From positions 55,589,898 to 55,653,897 of the forward strand of contig NC_092521.1 of the NCBI RefSeq assembly GCF_037038585.1: a DNA stretch of 64,000 nucleotides. The letters are read 5' to 3'. The stretch is from Patagioenas fasciata. Lineage: Eukaryota > Chordata > Aves > Columbiformes > Columbidae. The translations under genes were made by a program, and so were the position numbers. The notes below the pieces were generated by a model. The model ran no database searches and was not told where the DNA came from. It saw nothing but the letters and a program-made list of their open reading frames with translations. Shown here in pieces: positions 14,081 through 25,675 of this stretch (position 1 is the stretch's first letter; the number at the start of each line of letters is the position of its first letter).

Positions 14081-14565
14081 AGAATCATAGAATGACGGAA
14101 ACATAGAATCATTTTGGCTTGAATACACCCTCAGGATCACTAAGTCCAACCATAGCCTGACTCTGGCATTAGACCGTGTCCCTAAGAACTTAATCTACAT
14201 GTCTCTTAAACACCTCCAGGGATGGTGACTCAATCACTTCCCTGGGCAGCCTGTTCCAATGCCTGACAACCCTTTCTGTGAAGAAATTTTTTCTAACATC
14301 CAATCTAAACCTGACCTGGTGCAACTTGAGGACATTTCCTCTTGTTCTATCACTTGTTATCTGAGAAAAGAGACCAACCCCCTCCATGCTACAACCTCCT
14401 TTCAGGTAGTTGTAGACAGTGATAAGGTCTCCCCTCAGCCTCCTTTTCTCCAGGTTAAACAGCCCCAATTCCCTCAGCCGCTCCTCATCAGACTTGTGCT
14501 CCAAACCATTCACCAGCTTCATTGCCCTTCTCTGAACTCCAGTACCTCAACATTGTCTTACTGGT
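14081..14565 (-). mobile_element. CR1 LINE, 5'-truncated copy
   Basis: The sequence matches the 3' part of avian CR1 read on the minus strand. Its left edge has the CR1 3' terminal motif ATTCTATG in reverse, present twice (around 14085-14091 and 14102-14108). The body holds typical CR1 blocks such as CCTGGGCAGCCTGTTCCA in the plus-strand reading. As is usual for CR1 there is no poly(A) tail and no obvious target-site duplication. Only about the last 485 bases of the element are present, so it arrived truncated and cannot move. The right boundary, near 14565, is approximate. Confidence 0.93.
14190..14522 (-). pseudogene. Remnant of the C-terminal end of CR1 ORF2
   Basis: An open frame of 110 codons inside the CR1 copy reads like the last part of CR1 ORF2 (the reverse-transcriptase protein, downstream of the catalytic core). 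Hallmarks are [20 protein letters not shown], then [11 protein letters not shown], then [20 protein letters not shown]. It lacks the endonuclease and RT catalytic domains, so it is a non-functional tail. The unbroken frame shows only that this copy is not heavily mutated. Confidence 0.85.
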
Positions 14566-17500
14566 GCTGCCTCTAGTTCTTCTTCCCTCCTTTTTGCTAA
14601 AGTTTTCTTAACATCCTTTTTCATCATGTCTTATAATTTGGATGAGTTTTAGGAGATTTATAATATTTTATATTTGTCTTTCAAGCTATTAGCAAATTAG
14701 CAAGCACCGTGATCAATATGATCAGTAACGAGGGATGAGCTTCTCTCTGCACAAACATGTAATCCCTCCTCAGTTCTTGTCAGTTTTTGATTTTAAATAT
14801 ACTTGTTTTATTTTTTTTCTTTATTTAAGGAAGAGCATAATTTTTCAATGCAGGATATCTCATCGAATGACAGGGCCAGAGAAGTCCTGTCCTCTTTCAA
14901 CACAGGGTCATTTTAGTCTATGTAGAGAAATTATGTCAGCCTAACACTTCTGTGATGTACATCTGAAATACTCTGATTTTGAGAGAATCTGAATGCAAAC
15001 TGAGCTTCGCTTAGTCTCAAGTCTTGTATCCAGCATACTTTTCACTGGCCTGGAGGACATGTATCTGGAAAGATGAGTTAGTTCCTCTGCATTGTAGTTG
15101 CATTTTTACGACTGGGAGCTCTTTCTGCTTTAACTTTCATTTCTTTCTTCTTACTAGGTGTAAAACCTACAGCAAGTAGCTTAGTTTCTTAGTTTATTGA
15201 GCTGTAAAATGTGTTTGATGATATTTGCCTACTTCTGGTGTCCTGAGATGTTTGGAAGTGCAAAACTCTCCCAAAGCAAAGCTAATGAAGCAGTAAGGCA
15301 AGCAGGATATGGGACAAACACTGAATTTCAGAAAATACATAACCAAATGGAAAGCAAGGAATTCTTAATGACCACAGAAGTTTAAATGAGCAAGAAGGTC
15401 TTGCAGGATTCTGCTCTCTGACCAACGCTATATAATATTCCTATTGCAAATCTGGTATATCAGAGAGACTGATGCCTTGGAAATACTTTTATTTGATTAA
15501 CTCAAAAGTCTGATATCTAGCAGTAGAGAAATTAGGTCATTTTTACATGATGTGGGATATAGAGAACAGGGATTCTGAAAAATGTTCTGGGTATGATGTA
15601 GTGGCTCAAACAACTGTTACGATTCTGAGGTATCTAGCAGGGGTGGAATGTTATTACCATTCACAATACCTCAGCCAAAGCAACACATTCCACCTTCATC
15701 TTTCTTTTTTTTTCCAAAAATGTATTGGCAAATTAAAAAAAAAAAAAAAAAAAAAGGTTTTTTTAGAGCCTTCGATTTAAGTTCTAAAATGAAAGATTTA
15801 AGGAATCCAGATTTTAGGGATTATTCGTGAGGAGAAGTTGAGAATTTAAGAAATGGTGTGGTTGCAGTCTGTAAGTACTTGCATATGGAGAATGTGTTCA
15901 ATAACAGTGGGCATTTTTAACTTATGAGACAATGGCACAGCATTCAGGAGCTAGAGAATGATGCAGAGGAATCCAAAGTGTAAATAGTAGGTAGTAGTTT
16001 TACCACCTTTACATTTTTAAACAGTGAAAAAACATCATCTTAAGACACAGATTGTCATTCAACCAAAACTTTTCAGCTCCTGTAAAGGAATTCCATGATA
16101 TTATGTAAGGGTTTTTTTTCATTAATCAGTTGATTCTTAAATGAAATTATTATAATGATCCTTTTGGCCTCAGCTGTAAAAGTATGAGTGTTCCTTAAAA
16201 ATCAGCACATTTTTTCCATTGCTGATTGGAACAATCTGAAGTTGCCAAAAGAAGTTAAGCTTTTATTTGGGGGCATTAATGGTGAACTCTGTAGACAAAA
16301 TTTATCTCTCTTTCCTCAGAATGTATCTATCCAAATGACTCTCTGTTATATGATTCTGTCTTCTTAATCCCAGAGCATATGGAAAGCATTCCCTTGTATT
16401 GAAGAGGTATCATTTTATAAAGTTGAAATTTTGCTCGCCCTGCTTACTTAGAGTCAAAGGAATATACATTTTGGACTTCCAGTGAGTGATGGAATAAAGC
16501 AGGTTTCCATGTGCACACATTAAAGATATGCTAGATACATATATGTTTGCGATTAGTAGCTCTAAGTCCTGACCTCTGGGTTCCCTGATTGACTAGGATT
16601 CATTTTTCCCTACCACAGAGGGTCAGCAGAAGACCTATGCACAATTTAAGCTTCACTTCGATGTAGTTCTGAGTACTTCCATGGGAGATGGGTGGGCAGC
16701 AAGTTTCATTCACTGGAAACATTTTAATTTCAGTTTGGAAACAATTTTACTAACCAATGACATATTTTCTTTTAAGCTTTTACAGACCAAGAAACTTTGT
16801 CATACAATTCCATTACTGAATCCAGCAAATTTTTGTTAAATTACAACACCTCTCTTAGGAAGATATTAAATAATGATTTAAAGACTTAAAGGTATGACAA
16901 ATTTAACACTTCCCTTAATGTCCCATTGCAATACATAATTGCCTCCATTTATTTCCACTTTGACTTTTAGATTTGTCTTCTAGCTATTGAATATTAATGC
17001 ACTTTGCTGCTAGCTTGAAGTCCTAAGACTCATCACAATTTGAAAATGTGACAGAGAGAAAATAGTTCAAAAATTAGTGAATAATGATCTATGTATCTCT
17101 CTTAATATTAGTAAAATCAATTGTCAAATCCTCGCACTTTGTACACACAGTGAGTGTTTGAGCTGAAGAAAGAAATGCCATTTCTCTGAAGATGGTGGTT
17201 CCCTTAAACATTTTGTTTACTTGACTTTCTGTATTGCACATTGTGGTTATGCCAGAGGTTCTTGCAGTTTAGCAGGGGCAGCCCAGGACATTACTTTCAT
17301 CCTGTTGAAACAAATAGTAATATAAAAGTTCTTACAACTCTCTGAAATAGGTTAGAGACTTTGAGGTGCATATTTAGTGACTTGACTGTGTGTGGCCAGT
17401 GCAAATACAGGCTGCAGCAAACAAGATTCTTACAGCCTTTTCTTCAATGTGTCCTACATAGGACTGAAGTTGCCAGCAATTTGCTCGTTATTAGACCGGA

Positions 17501-20500
17501 GTCACCATACTGGGGCCTCTTCACGTTGACTTGCAAAACCCTTTCATGCTTATCAGCTTACAGCTGGATTTCCTCTGCTTTATCACACTACCACTTTTCC
17601 TGTATGGCTCTCAGCTTTGTTTAGAGTTCTCTGGGCTTGCTATTATATGCAGTTCTCTTTGATGCCGATGATAGATCTTGCAACTGTGCTCTGTGAAAGG
17701 TGCACCTCTCCTGAGGTGTTGTATAATTGCAGGATCACTCTTATCTCATCAATCTTAATGTTTTCTAATTTTTTTTTTTTTTACCCTGGGGTCTTGTTTG
17801 AGGCACGGCATGAGATATCCCTGAAGATTTCTGCAGTGTTTTGTTGAAATTCTTTAGAGCTTTTCACATTGAGCTTCCAATAAAGCAAATCTTTGAGGAT
17901 GAACATCTACTCAGTGCACAGTTTCCCTTACGGTAGATTGTTTTGTAAATGAAGGAAGTATTTTATTCACTAGCGGAAGAACCTTTAATTGTACTTGTTA
18001 TGATAAGAAGAGGACTCTGGACAGTTTTACATTAATAAAACTTCTGTTCTTACCTCAAGGTTTCTGGTAGGCTATTCCATGTAGTCATTGTCTCCTTCTG
18101 AAGTGGCAAGCTTGAGATGTGTGCTCTCCCATGACTGAAATGTTAAGAAAACTGTCCAACATATCGGCTATACACTGCTCTGTAATCTTATGAATAATTC
18201 CAGATTGATTTATTCCAGTCTCTTGTTTTGCCTCACTTCTGACAGCAGTATTTCTTGTTTTGTTCCCCGGACGTTAAATGTCTTCCACATGTACTTTATA
18301 GTTTTGTATTGTCACTTTGAATTACCTACAAATTAAGATAAACAATTTATTTAAGCTAAGCCTTTTCTACCATATATTTTTTCAAAGTAGTTTTGAATTC
18401 CTGTTTAATTGATATGTATTTTTTCTTCTTTTCTCTACATTTCCTCTTGCTTCCTAAGACACATTCTCTATGTGTCTCAGATATGCTCTAAAATATCTGT
18501 CTACCTGTTTTTCTAGCAGGGAACTATAGCAGAAGGAAACTTGGCAGCAGTAATGGAATAAGCTGGTGCCTAGACAAGCTCATTAATAGATATCATATCT
18601 GGGAATGGAGAAATGGGGCCTGCTGTGCAACCCCCCCAGATCTGACAAAGAAGAGAGTACTTCAGTAAGCAGAACTGCCGTTTTTTCAAAGGTATGGCCC
18701 AGTCTGAGATAATATCAACCTCTTTAAAAGTCCTCTTTTTTGAAATAAAACTGTAAATGGTGTACATCTTCAGATAGCCCTCACAGAACTGAAAGACAGA
18801 TTTGAAAGGCAGGTTAAGAATTAGGACTATAGGAAGGCATGTGGTACACTGTGGGGGTTGCACATAACCTGGGGTTATAGTCATGAAAATATGGTGCTTA
18901 CAGTTTCTTCTGCTTAATGTTATTGAGGAAGCTCAGAGAGAGGTTTAGCTGTTCACATGAATAAGACAGTCCCCATGCTTAGGTGTGGATGTCCAAGTGA
19001 GAAATATGCAGGGACGCGAAAGCTGGCTGTAGAAATGAAGGTAGCATTGCAGGAAAAGTGTCACGCTCCACCTTTTCTTGGGTGAGAAACAAAATGCATT
19101 GATATAACCTTACTTATCCCTTCATCATTCTTCCCCCTTCTTCCTGGGTAGAGACAAATACTCACTATGAATTACTTAATCCAAGTTAATTAAGAGAAAA
19201 CAGATACAGCTCTCATATTGCCCAGCAGCAACTGTTAGTGCCAACGAGACTCTTATATGCCAGAAAAGGTCTATGAAGAAATTACACATCTCTTTTTTGG
19301 GGGGCATGCACAGATCCCAACAAACATGTACAGTGACAAGGAGCATCCAGTTCTGTGATTTCTGGCAACAAAATGCACATAGTGTAGCCTAAGTAGCTGT
19401 TAACTGTGAAGGCCAGACAAGACTTCAGTCCTCTTACATGTAGACAAAGAATGCTGGGACCTCAGCTTCAGAATATCAGATTTCAAAACATCCCCATTTA
19501 TTGAGCACTTGCTAATTACTGGAATTAAAAATCAGAAAGTTAACCAAATGAACCCTGTGGGTAGACAAACCCAGGCAATTTTTCTTCGTGTATTATCATC
19601 TGGATCATATCACTATATCATATGCAGGGAAGAAAAGGGGAAATTTAATCTACAACTTGGCCTTCACATCCTTTGGCAACGTATTAAAGTGAACAATCTG
19701 TATAAGTATATTCTATAATTGCAAGCTCCCTGGATATGATAGACACTTCATGCACAAAGTTTGCTTTCAGCATCACTTTTTGCCACTTCTAAAATAAACA
19801 CAATTGCACATTTCAGCTTGTTTAACAAAATACTCCTCCCTTGGGTTGCTGCTCTGAGCTGTGGCACTATGCACTCACCTAACTGCACATTGTAAAATAT
19901 TGACCATTGAAAGTATTCCCTTCCAGCTCTGTAATCTTTCAAACGTCAATACAGACCTTTACATCCAAACACAGAGGACTGAGTGCATTACTTACTGCCA
20001 TGTGAATAGAGTTGCAGTCAATATCTGGTTAATATTTGCCATATGCAATGGGGGCTATGCTTTTGTGATAGCTGAGAGCTAACAAGATTATTTACAGAGC
20101 AGAGGGGGTTAAGTGTGCCACTCTTTTTCCCTTTTCTCTCTGCTAAGAGGGCTGTGTTTGCACTCCTTGAAACCAAGACATAGTGTGACCTCAGCTGTCA
20201 GGGATTAGTTAAGTTTTTATTTGTTTTTGATGGGTGAATACAGACAGAGATAAACCATCTAGTCTCAAATGGAAGGAAAATAGACACATGGGTCCTGCAC
20301 ACTGTAGTAGTTAAATGTCACTGCCCAAAATCATAGGTAGTGAAGGAAAAGGTAATGAGGGGGGTAGCTTCACCCTCAACTTTTAAGATGTTGAATTGCT
20401 CTGTACAAGACAGATATGTACACACACCGAGATTCCTCTGAGATATTTGGCACCAAAACTCGTCAAAGAACATGAAGTCTACCCTAAATGTTTGGCTGAA

Positions 20501-20534
20501 GAACAGTTTGTCAGGGACAGGTCTGGCAAACCTG
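14566..20534. other. AT-rich unique sequence, no gene recognised
   Basis: I recognise no exon, RNA gene or transposon. From about 15800 to 18500 the sequence is AT-rich and free of recognisable repeats, with many stops in every frame. It includes a 21-base A run (15735-15755), a 14-base T run (17769-17782) and a small imperfect hairpin (15625-15674). Such quiet AT-rich blocks in birds sometimes hold conserved non-coding elements, but that cannot be judged without an alignment. Confidence 0.55.
15735..15755. repeat. Poly(A) run, 21 bases
   Basis: This is an uninterrupted run of 21 A followed by GG and a T run. No retrotransposed body was recognised upstream of it. Confidence 0.9.
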
Positions 20535-21241
20535 AGCCAAATTAAGAGCAGCCCTGAGGAGAAAGACTTGGTGGTGTTGGTTGATGAGAAGTTCAACATC
20601 ACCCAGCAATGTGCACTGACAGCCCAGAAGGCAAATTGTACCCTGTCTTCATCACAAGCAGTGTGACCAGCAGAGGTCCAGGGAGGTGATTCTCCCCATC
20701 TACTCTGCTCTTGTGAGACCCCACTTGGAGTACTGCATCCAGCTCTGGGAGCCCCACATATGAAGGACATGGACCTGTGGGAGCAAGTCCAGAGTGGGGC
20801 CACAAAAATGATCAGAGGTCTGGAGCACCTCTTCTATGAAGACAGACTGAGAGAGTTTGACCTGTTCAGCCTGGAGAAGAGAAAGCTCCAGGGAGCCCTT
20901 ACAGCAGCCTTCAGTACTTAAAAGGGGCCTACAAGAAAGCTGGAGAGGGACTTTTACAAAGACATGTAGTGATAGGACAATGAGTAATGACGTTGAACTG
21001 AAAGAGGGTAGATTTAGATTAGATATAAGGAAGAAATTAATCATTATGAGGGTGGTGAGGCACTGGAACAGGTTGCTCGGAAAAGTTCTGGATGCTTCAT
21101 CCATGGCAGTGTTCAATGCCAGGCTGGATGGCGATCTGAGTAACCTCATCTAGTGGAAGGTGTCCCTGCCCATGGCAGGGGAGTTGGAGCTAATGATCTT
21201 TAAGGCACCTTTTAACTCAAACCGTTCTATGATTCCATGAA
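20535..21241 (+). mobile_element. CR1 LINE, 3' portion, plus strand
   Basis: About 700 bases match the 3' end of an avian CR1 of the chicken CR1-B/Y type (subfamily tentative). The match begins near AAGAGCAGCCCTGAGGAGAA and passes through TGAGACCCCACTTGGAGTACTGC. It ends in the paired 3' octamer (TTCTATGATTCCATGA, 21226-21241). The copy is 5'-truncated, has small deletions relative to the family and no target-site duplication that I can see. It is the longest transposon fragment of the younger CR1 type in the window. Its left edge is uncertain by some tens of bases. Confidence 0.93.
20947..21153 (+). pseudogene. Broken C-terminal end of CR1 ORF2
   Basis: The frame reads ELKEGRFRLDIRKK, then RVVRHWNRL, then AVFNARLDGDLSNLI and a stop, which is the C-terminus of the CR1 reverse-transcriptase protein. 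The preceding part (LREFDLFSLEKRKLQGAL, around 20840-20910) is in another frame and runs into a stop, so the coding sequence is frameshifted. No catalytic domain is present. Confidence 0.82.
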
Positions 21242-24200
21242 ATGCCGCAGCCATATGTCATCCCACAGGGTTACTCAGAGAGTCTGGGAGAGGCCAGGGT
21301 TGCTCACAGTCGTCCCCTAGCATGGTGCAGTGGTTACCATATATATTATACATGAGAAATGGTGGGCATGGGTCTGGTGGTGTGTCATGTGAACACTTCT
21401 ACATGAGCTCTTTGAAGTGTGGAAATCAGACCAGCAGCTGCAGGAGACATCCTTGTAAATGAAAAAATAATTAATAAAAAGAAATCAACCTTCACACTGA
21501 AGAAGTGTTGCACAGGGGGCTGGGAACCGTAGTGACCTCCTGGTGTTGACTGCAAGTTATGTTTGATGAGTGGACTGATCTAGTGTGATTCCTGATGTCC
21601 TTAACTTTTCATTGCAACTTTTTCCTCCATTCTCTAAGTGTAATTTGACAGCTGGACTTGTACCTGTTGGTCTCATTTTTGCAGTGATCAGAGATAAAGA
21701 ATTCAATCATGGGGCACAAGTAGTGATGTTTTCTATTTCTAATGGAGGACTAAGCAACCAATTTTAGAGAAATGTTCTAACAACAGATATTTCAGCATTT
21801 GTGAAATGGTGGTGTTTTATGCCAAGAAATCAATAGAGAAGGAGGATTTCTGTTTTGTATAAGACTGAAATGATTTGAAAGAATTTTTTGAAATCTCATG
21901 ACTTTTCAGTGACTCCTTTCTCTATAATTGAGATGGAAGAGTAATTCAGTCAGAAGACTATGTCGGTTGGTTTAATAAACAGATTATGGTTTCAGAGAAG
22001 CATTTACTTCTCTACACACTGGACATCTGGAAACATTACCCTGCCACATTTTATTAGAACATTGAAATCACCTCGTTAAATGATACAGAGAGATTTAGAA
22101 AGCAGGGTAATTGGTGAGAGATCAATCACAGATTAAACTTCTCATGCCATTTTAATATGTTCACATTTACCGCTACAGACACTCATTCTGACCATTGACT
22201 AAATGTTTTCATCACAGACTTCCAGATTTTCTGAGCCTTCTCCTGGTGAAATGACCCCCCCCAGCATTTTCCTGTCTTTGTTGTTGAGTGAATGAGCTGA
22301 TGAGCAATGAAGCACATATGCCAAATTACTGTTTAAGTACAAAAAAAAAAAAAAAAAAAAAGCTACAGTTGCTCTTCTCTTAAAGCTAGAAGAGCAGAAC
22401 TGGTTCTGGACAGAAAATCCCAGCTGTTTATTCACATCTATTCCCTCAAATCCCTGAGTGGAGCTTTATTCATCACAGGACACCACAGAGCAGATGAAAT
22501 GGGGAGACTGCTGTTGTGACCAGGGAAGATTTGAGGTGGATAAGAGGGAATACCTGGGGAAGGGAGGGTTTGAAGGCTGATGGTGGGTGAGCATTCAGGT
22601 AGGGAGAAGAGGCACAGTGGGGAGAGCCAAGGTGTCTGCCAGCTGCCGCGGTGAAAGCGCACACAGATGCTGAGCTGGTGTTCAAGCTCTCAGAGAAAGA
22701 GGTTTTGAGGGAGGAATAGACCTGCTGGTGCAGAGGTTTGGGGAAACAAACCTGCCCTGAGCCTGTGGAGGATGCAGTCAGTGGAAAAGAGCAGCTGCAT
22801 CAGCTGGGATAGGCACCGGATGTGCCATGCTGCTGAATTTGAGCAGACAGGTTGGAAATGAGGCTTAAAGCTTTGCTGGGGAAAAAACATCCGAAGGAGC
22901 TGCCTCTTTGCAGGGAATGGTATTTTAGTGTTCAGGGAGTACCTGTGCACTCGAGGGAGCTGGCAGGATCCTACAAACTCAGGAAGGGTCAGTAAGTGTC
23001 AGAAACAAACAACGTGAAGCATCTCACCCTGGGGGAAGAGCAGGTCAGGGAAGCTGGAACAGTGTGCAAATCTCTGGTAGAGAGGAGTAAATGGTCTGAG
23101 CTCTCATCAGTGGCATCATTAAACACCCGAGAGGTGCACGCATGTTAATCGATGTGTTAGTGGGAAAGAGGAGACCATCAGTGCAAAGATGCTGGGAGGT
23201 TTTGAGCAGTGTTATTGATAAAGGCTTCTGAGAAAGCAAAATTACAAACAAGAACCTCACTTGGACGAGTACAAGTGTCCTAGAGGTGATGGGATAGATT
23301 TGGCACAACTGGAAAAAAAAGGACATTTTCTGTGATGAGAGGAAAATGTTGCAAAACTGTGCCCTGTATTGACTTTTTTACCTTGTGTGAAAAGAGAAGC
23401 AAGAGAATATAATGCCTGCAAGCTAGACTTATAGTCTATCGTAAAGTTTTTTACTTCAAAACTCTATGTAATTGATGTGTCTACATAATTGTACATTGCT
23501 TATGCTCCTTTCATGCAAATTTGTGTATTGGAAAGAATTATTCATCAGGTTAATTGTTATTTGCACTTTAATCCCTGTTTCTATCCCACTCCAAGCTAAT
23601 GGTATGTGGTTTTGTTCTTCCCTTTAACATCTGTAAATAGAAAGCAGACGGGAAGTCAGGACTGTTGACAAAAAGCAGGAAAAGGAGAAGAAAAAGCCTT
23701 GAGAAAATGATAGCACACATGGCACACTCTGGTCTCAGTGTAATGAGGAAGCTTGTAAAGACTTGCATTTGTGGGTCATTTACCCCTGCTGTACGGGATG
23801 TTTTACTTCCTAAACAAGGATCACAGTGCTCCGGTTTTAGGCAAATAGACTGTAGATAGATTTTCATAACTGAACTGGAATTACTCTAAAGGTGTGCAAT
23901 TGCTCTCACTGCTTTTCATTTCTTTTAGGCATGGCTTTTTAAATGTTCTGTGACTATTGACAACATTGGAAGGTAATCTTAGGTCACCTTTTCCTTGCTT
24001 TGTTTCAGGTGACCAAAAGAGATATAGCTCTTTTCCATGTCCAGCTAGCAGCTGTGGAGTTTCTCTCTCTCTCTGTGATGTATTTTAGTCCAGTTTCTGG
24101 TGTTTCTTCCTGGATCTGCTTTGTTAGCTGTGACCTTAGTATCCTAGTGAGGTGCTCAGACATTGATGCTGCCCACATGTTGGCTTGTTCCAGGTGCAAG

Positions 24201-25501
24201 GAGATTGGCTTTCCTGGCATGGAAATCCAGACAGACAGCAGGAATCCAGTACAAACTCAGGCTTTGCCCCTTATAGACAATCTGGTTGTAACCAGCTTGA
24301 CCCGCACGTAGAGCAAAAGTAAAAAATCTGCACTTGGGCATGGTGTATGAAGAGAGCAGGGATGTGGTCTCTGTTGTTTCACCTCTGTGGAAGAGACACA
24401 GACACCTATGGGGGATGCCACACAGTGGCTTCTTCTAGAAATGAAAGACCAGCTCTTACCTGTCCAGTTCAATGTGACCTAGGACCCTTGATGCAATTTG
24501 GGTAAAATGCCTTTTAGTGGTCTCAGTTATTGACTGCTTTTTTGATGTTACTCTCGGTATTTGGAAAGTCAACGTTTGTGTTTCTGCTCCTTTAGTCTTT
24601 GTGGAAATGAAAAATGTTTTACTGCTCTTGCAAAATTGCCCACTTCAGATGCACTTTGGTAATATTTTGCAAGAATTTTGTGAGCCCTCATGTCTGTTTC
24701 CAGGGCCCTTAAGCTTACTGATCAAGATATTTTTGCTCCCACTTCAAGATCTCAGGCTGAATCCAGCAAAGGCATACTTATTTCTACAAAATGGTTCATG
24801 AATGTTTCCAGCTTCACCTGAAAACAAAATACCTTGACAGCTTCACCATGTCCCTAATCTCACACCTGCCCATTCCCATCCCAAGTGCGCCACTGTCCTC
24901 ACGCGTGCCTGCTCGATCCCCTTCCTCCCTGGGCAGCATCTCACCTGCCTTCCTCCCCTAAACCCACACAGGCTCTCTGACCTGCAGTGGCAGCAGCCCC
25001 TCTTGCCAGCCCCAGAGCCTTCAATGTCACGGTAAATCAGCAGCTTGAATACCAGGTCAGTTCTCACCCATGTGCAAATTCTTCTGCTTTGGGGAAATTC
25101 CCAGGATCCAGGCAGTGTCAATGCTCCCAGCTTCAAGGCTCCCTCATGCAGGGTGTGAAGGCTGCCAACACCAGGAATTCACAGCAGCAGGGTGTCACGC
25201 TGCTTATTGCTTGTGAACTCAGTGTAACCTGAGCAACTGGGGACACAAGAGCTGTATTCTGTGAGCTGAGGTCATCCTCTGCTTTTGGTCTCACATTAAC
25301 TTTGCTCTTGCATCCTCTGGGGTTTGAGTTTCATACTCACCTTTCTCTGCAAACAGTAAGTTTTGACCATCATCCAGTCAAAGCCAAAACCTTCCTTGTT
25401 CTCTGGCCTGAAGGACCAGGCTGGAGGGAAGGAGAGGGGCAGGAAGGGAAGGAATGGAGACAAGGCTGACCTCCTTTGCCACAGAAGGGGACCAACAGGA
25501 G
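21242..25501. other. Unique sequence, GC-richer in part, no gene recognised
   Basis: I recognise no gene. From about 22440 to 23060 and again from about 24840 to 25500 the base composition is visibly richer in G and C than the surroundings. These parts contain overlapping short open frames on both strands, none resembling a protein I know. A 21-base A run lies at 22341-22361. The GC-rich parts may be old inserted sequence, divergent exons or ordinary composition change. Confidence 0.5.
22341..22361. repeat. Poly(A) run, 21 bases
   Basis: This is an uninterrupted run of 21 A directly left of a GC-richer block. I did not recognise an inserted element ending in it. Confidence 0.9.
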
Positions 25502-25675
25502 CAATCACAGTATGTTTGGGATTGGAAGGGACCTCAAAAGATCATGCAGTCCAATCCCCCTGCTGGAGCAGGAACTCCTAGATGAGGTTGCACAGGAACA
25601 TGTCCAGGCGGGTTTTGAATGTCTCCAGGGAAGGAGACTCCACAACCTCCCTGGGCAGCCTGTTCCAGTGCTCTG
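25502..25675 (-). mobile_element. CR1 LINE tail, CR1-J-like, minus strand
   Basis: The plus strand reads CAATCACAG, GGAAGGGACCTCAAAAGATC, CAGTCCAATCCCCCTGC, GCGGGTTTTGAATGTCTCCA and GGGCAGCCTGTTCCAGTGCTC in order. This is the 3' end of a CR1-J-type element in reverse. Similarity stops at about 25675, so the copy keeps only its last 170 or so bases. It is closely similar to the 3' half of the copy at 61604-62020. Confidence 0.93.

Noticed and set aside
20318..20803. 161-codon minus-strand open frame
   Set aside because: It mostly lies antisense to the plus-strand CR1 copy starting near 20535. The CR1 sense strand explains the base pattern.
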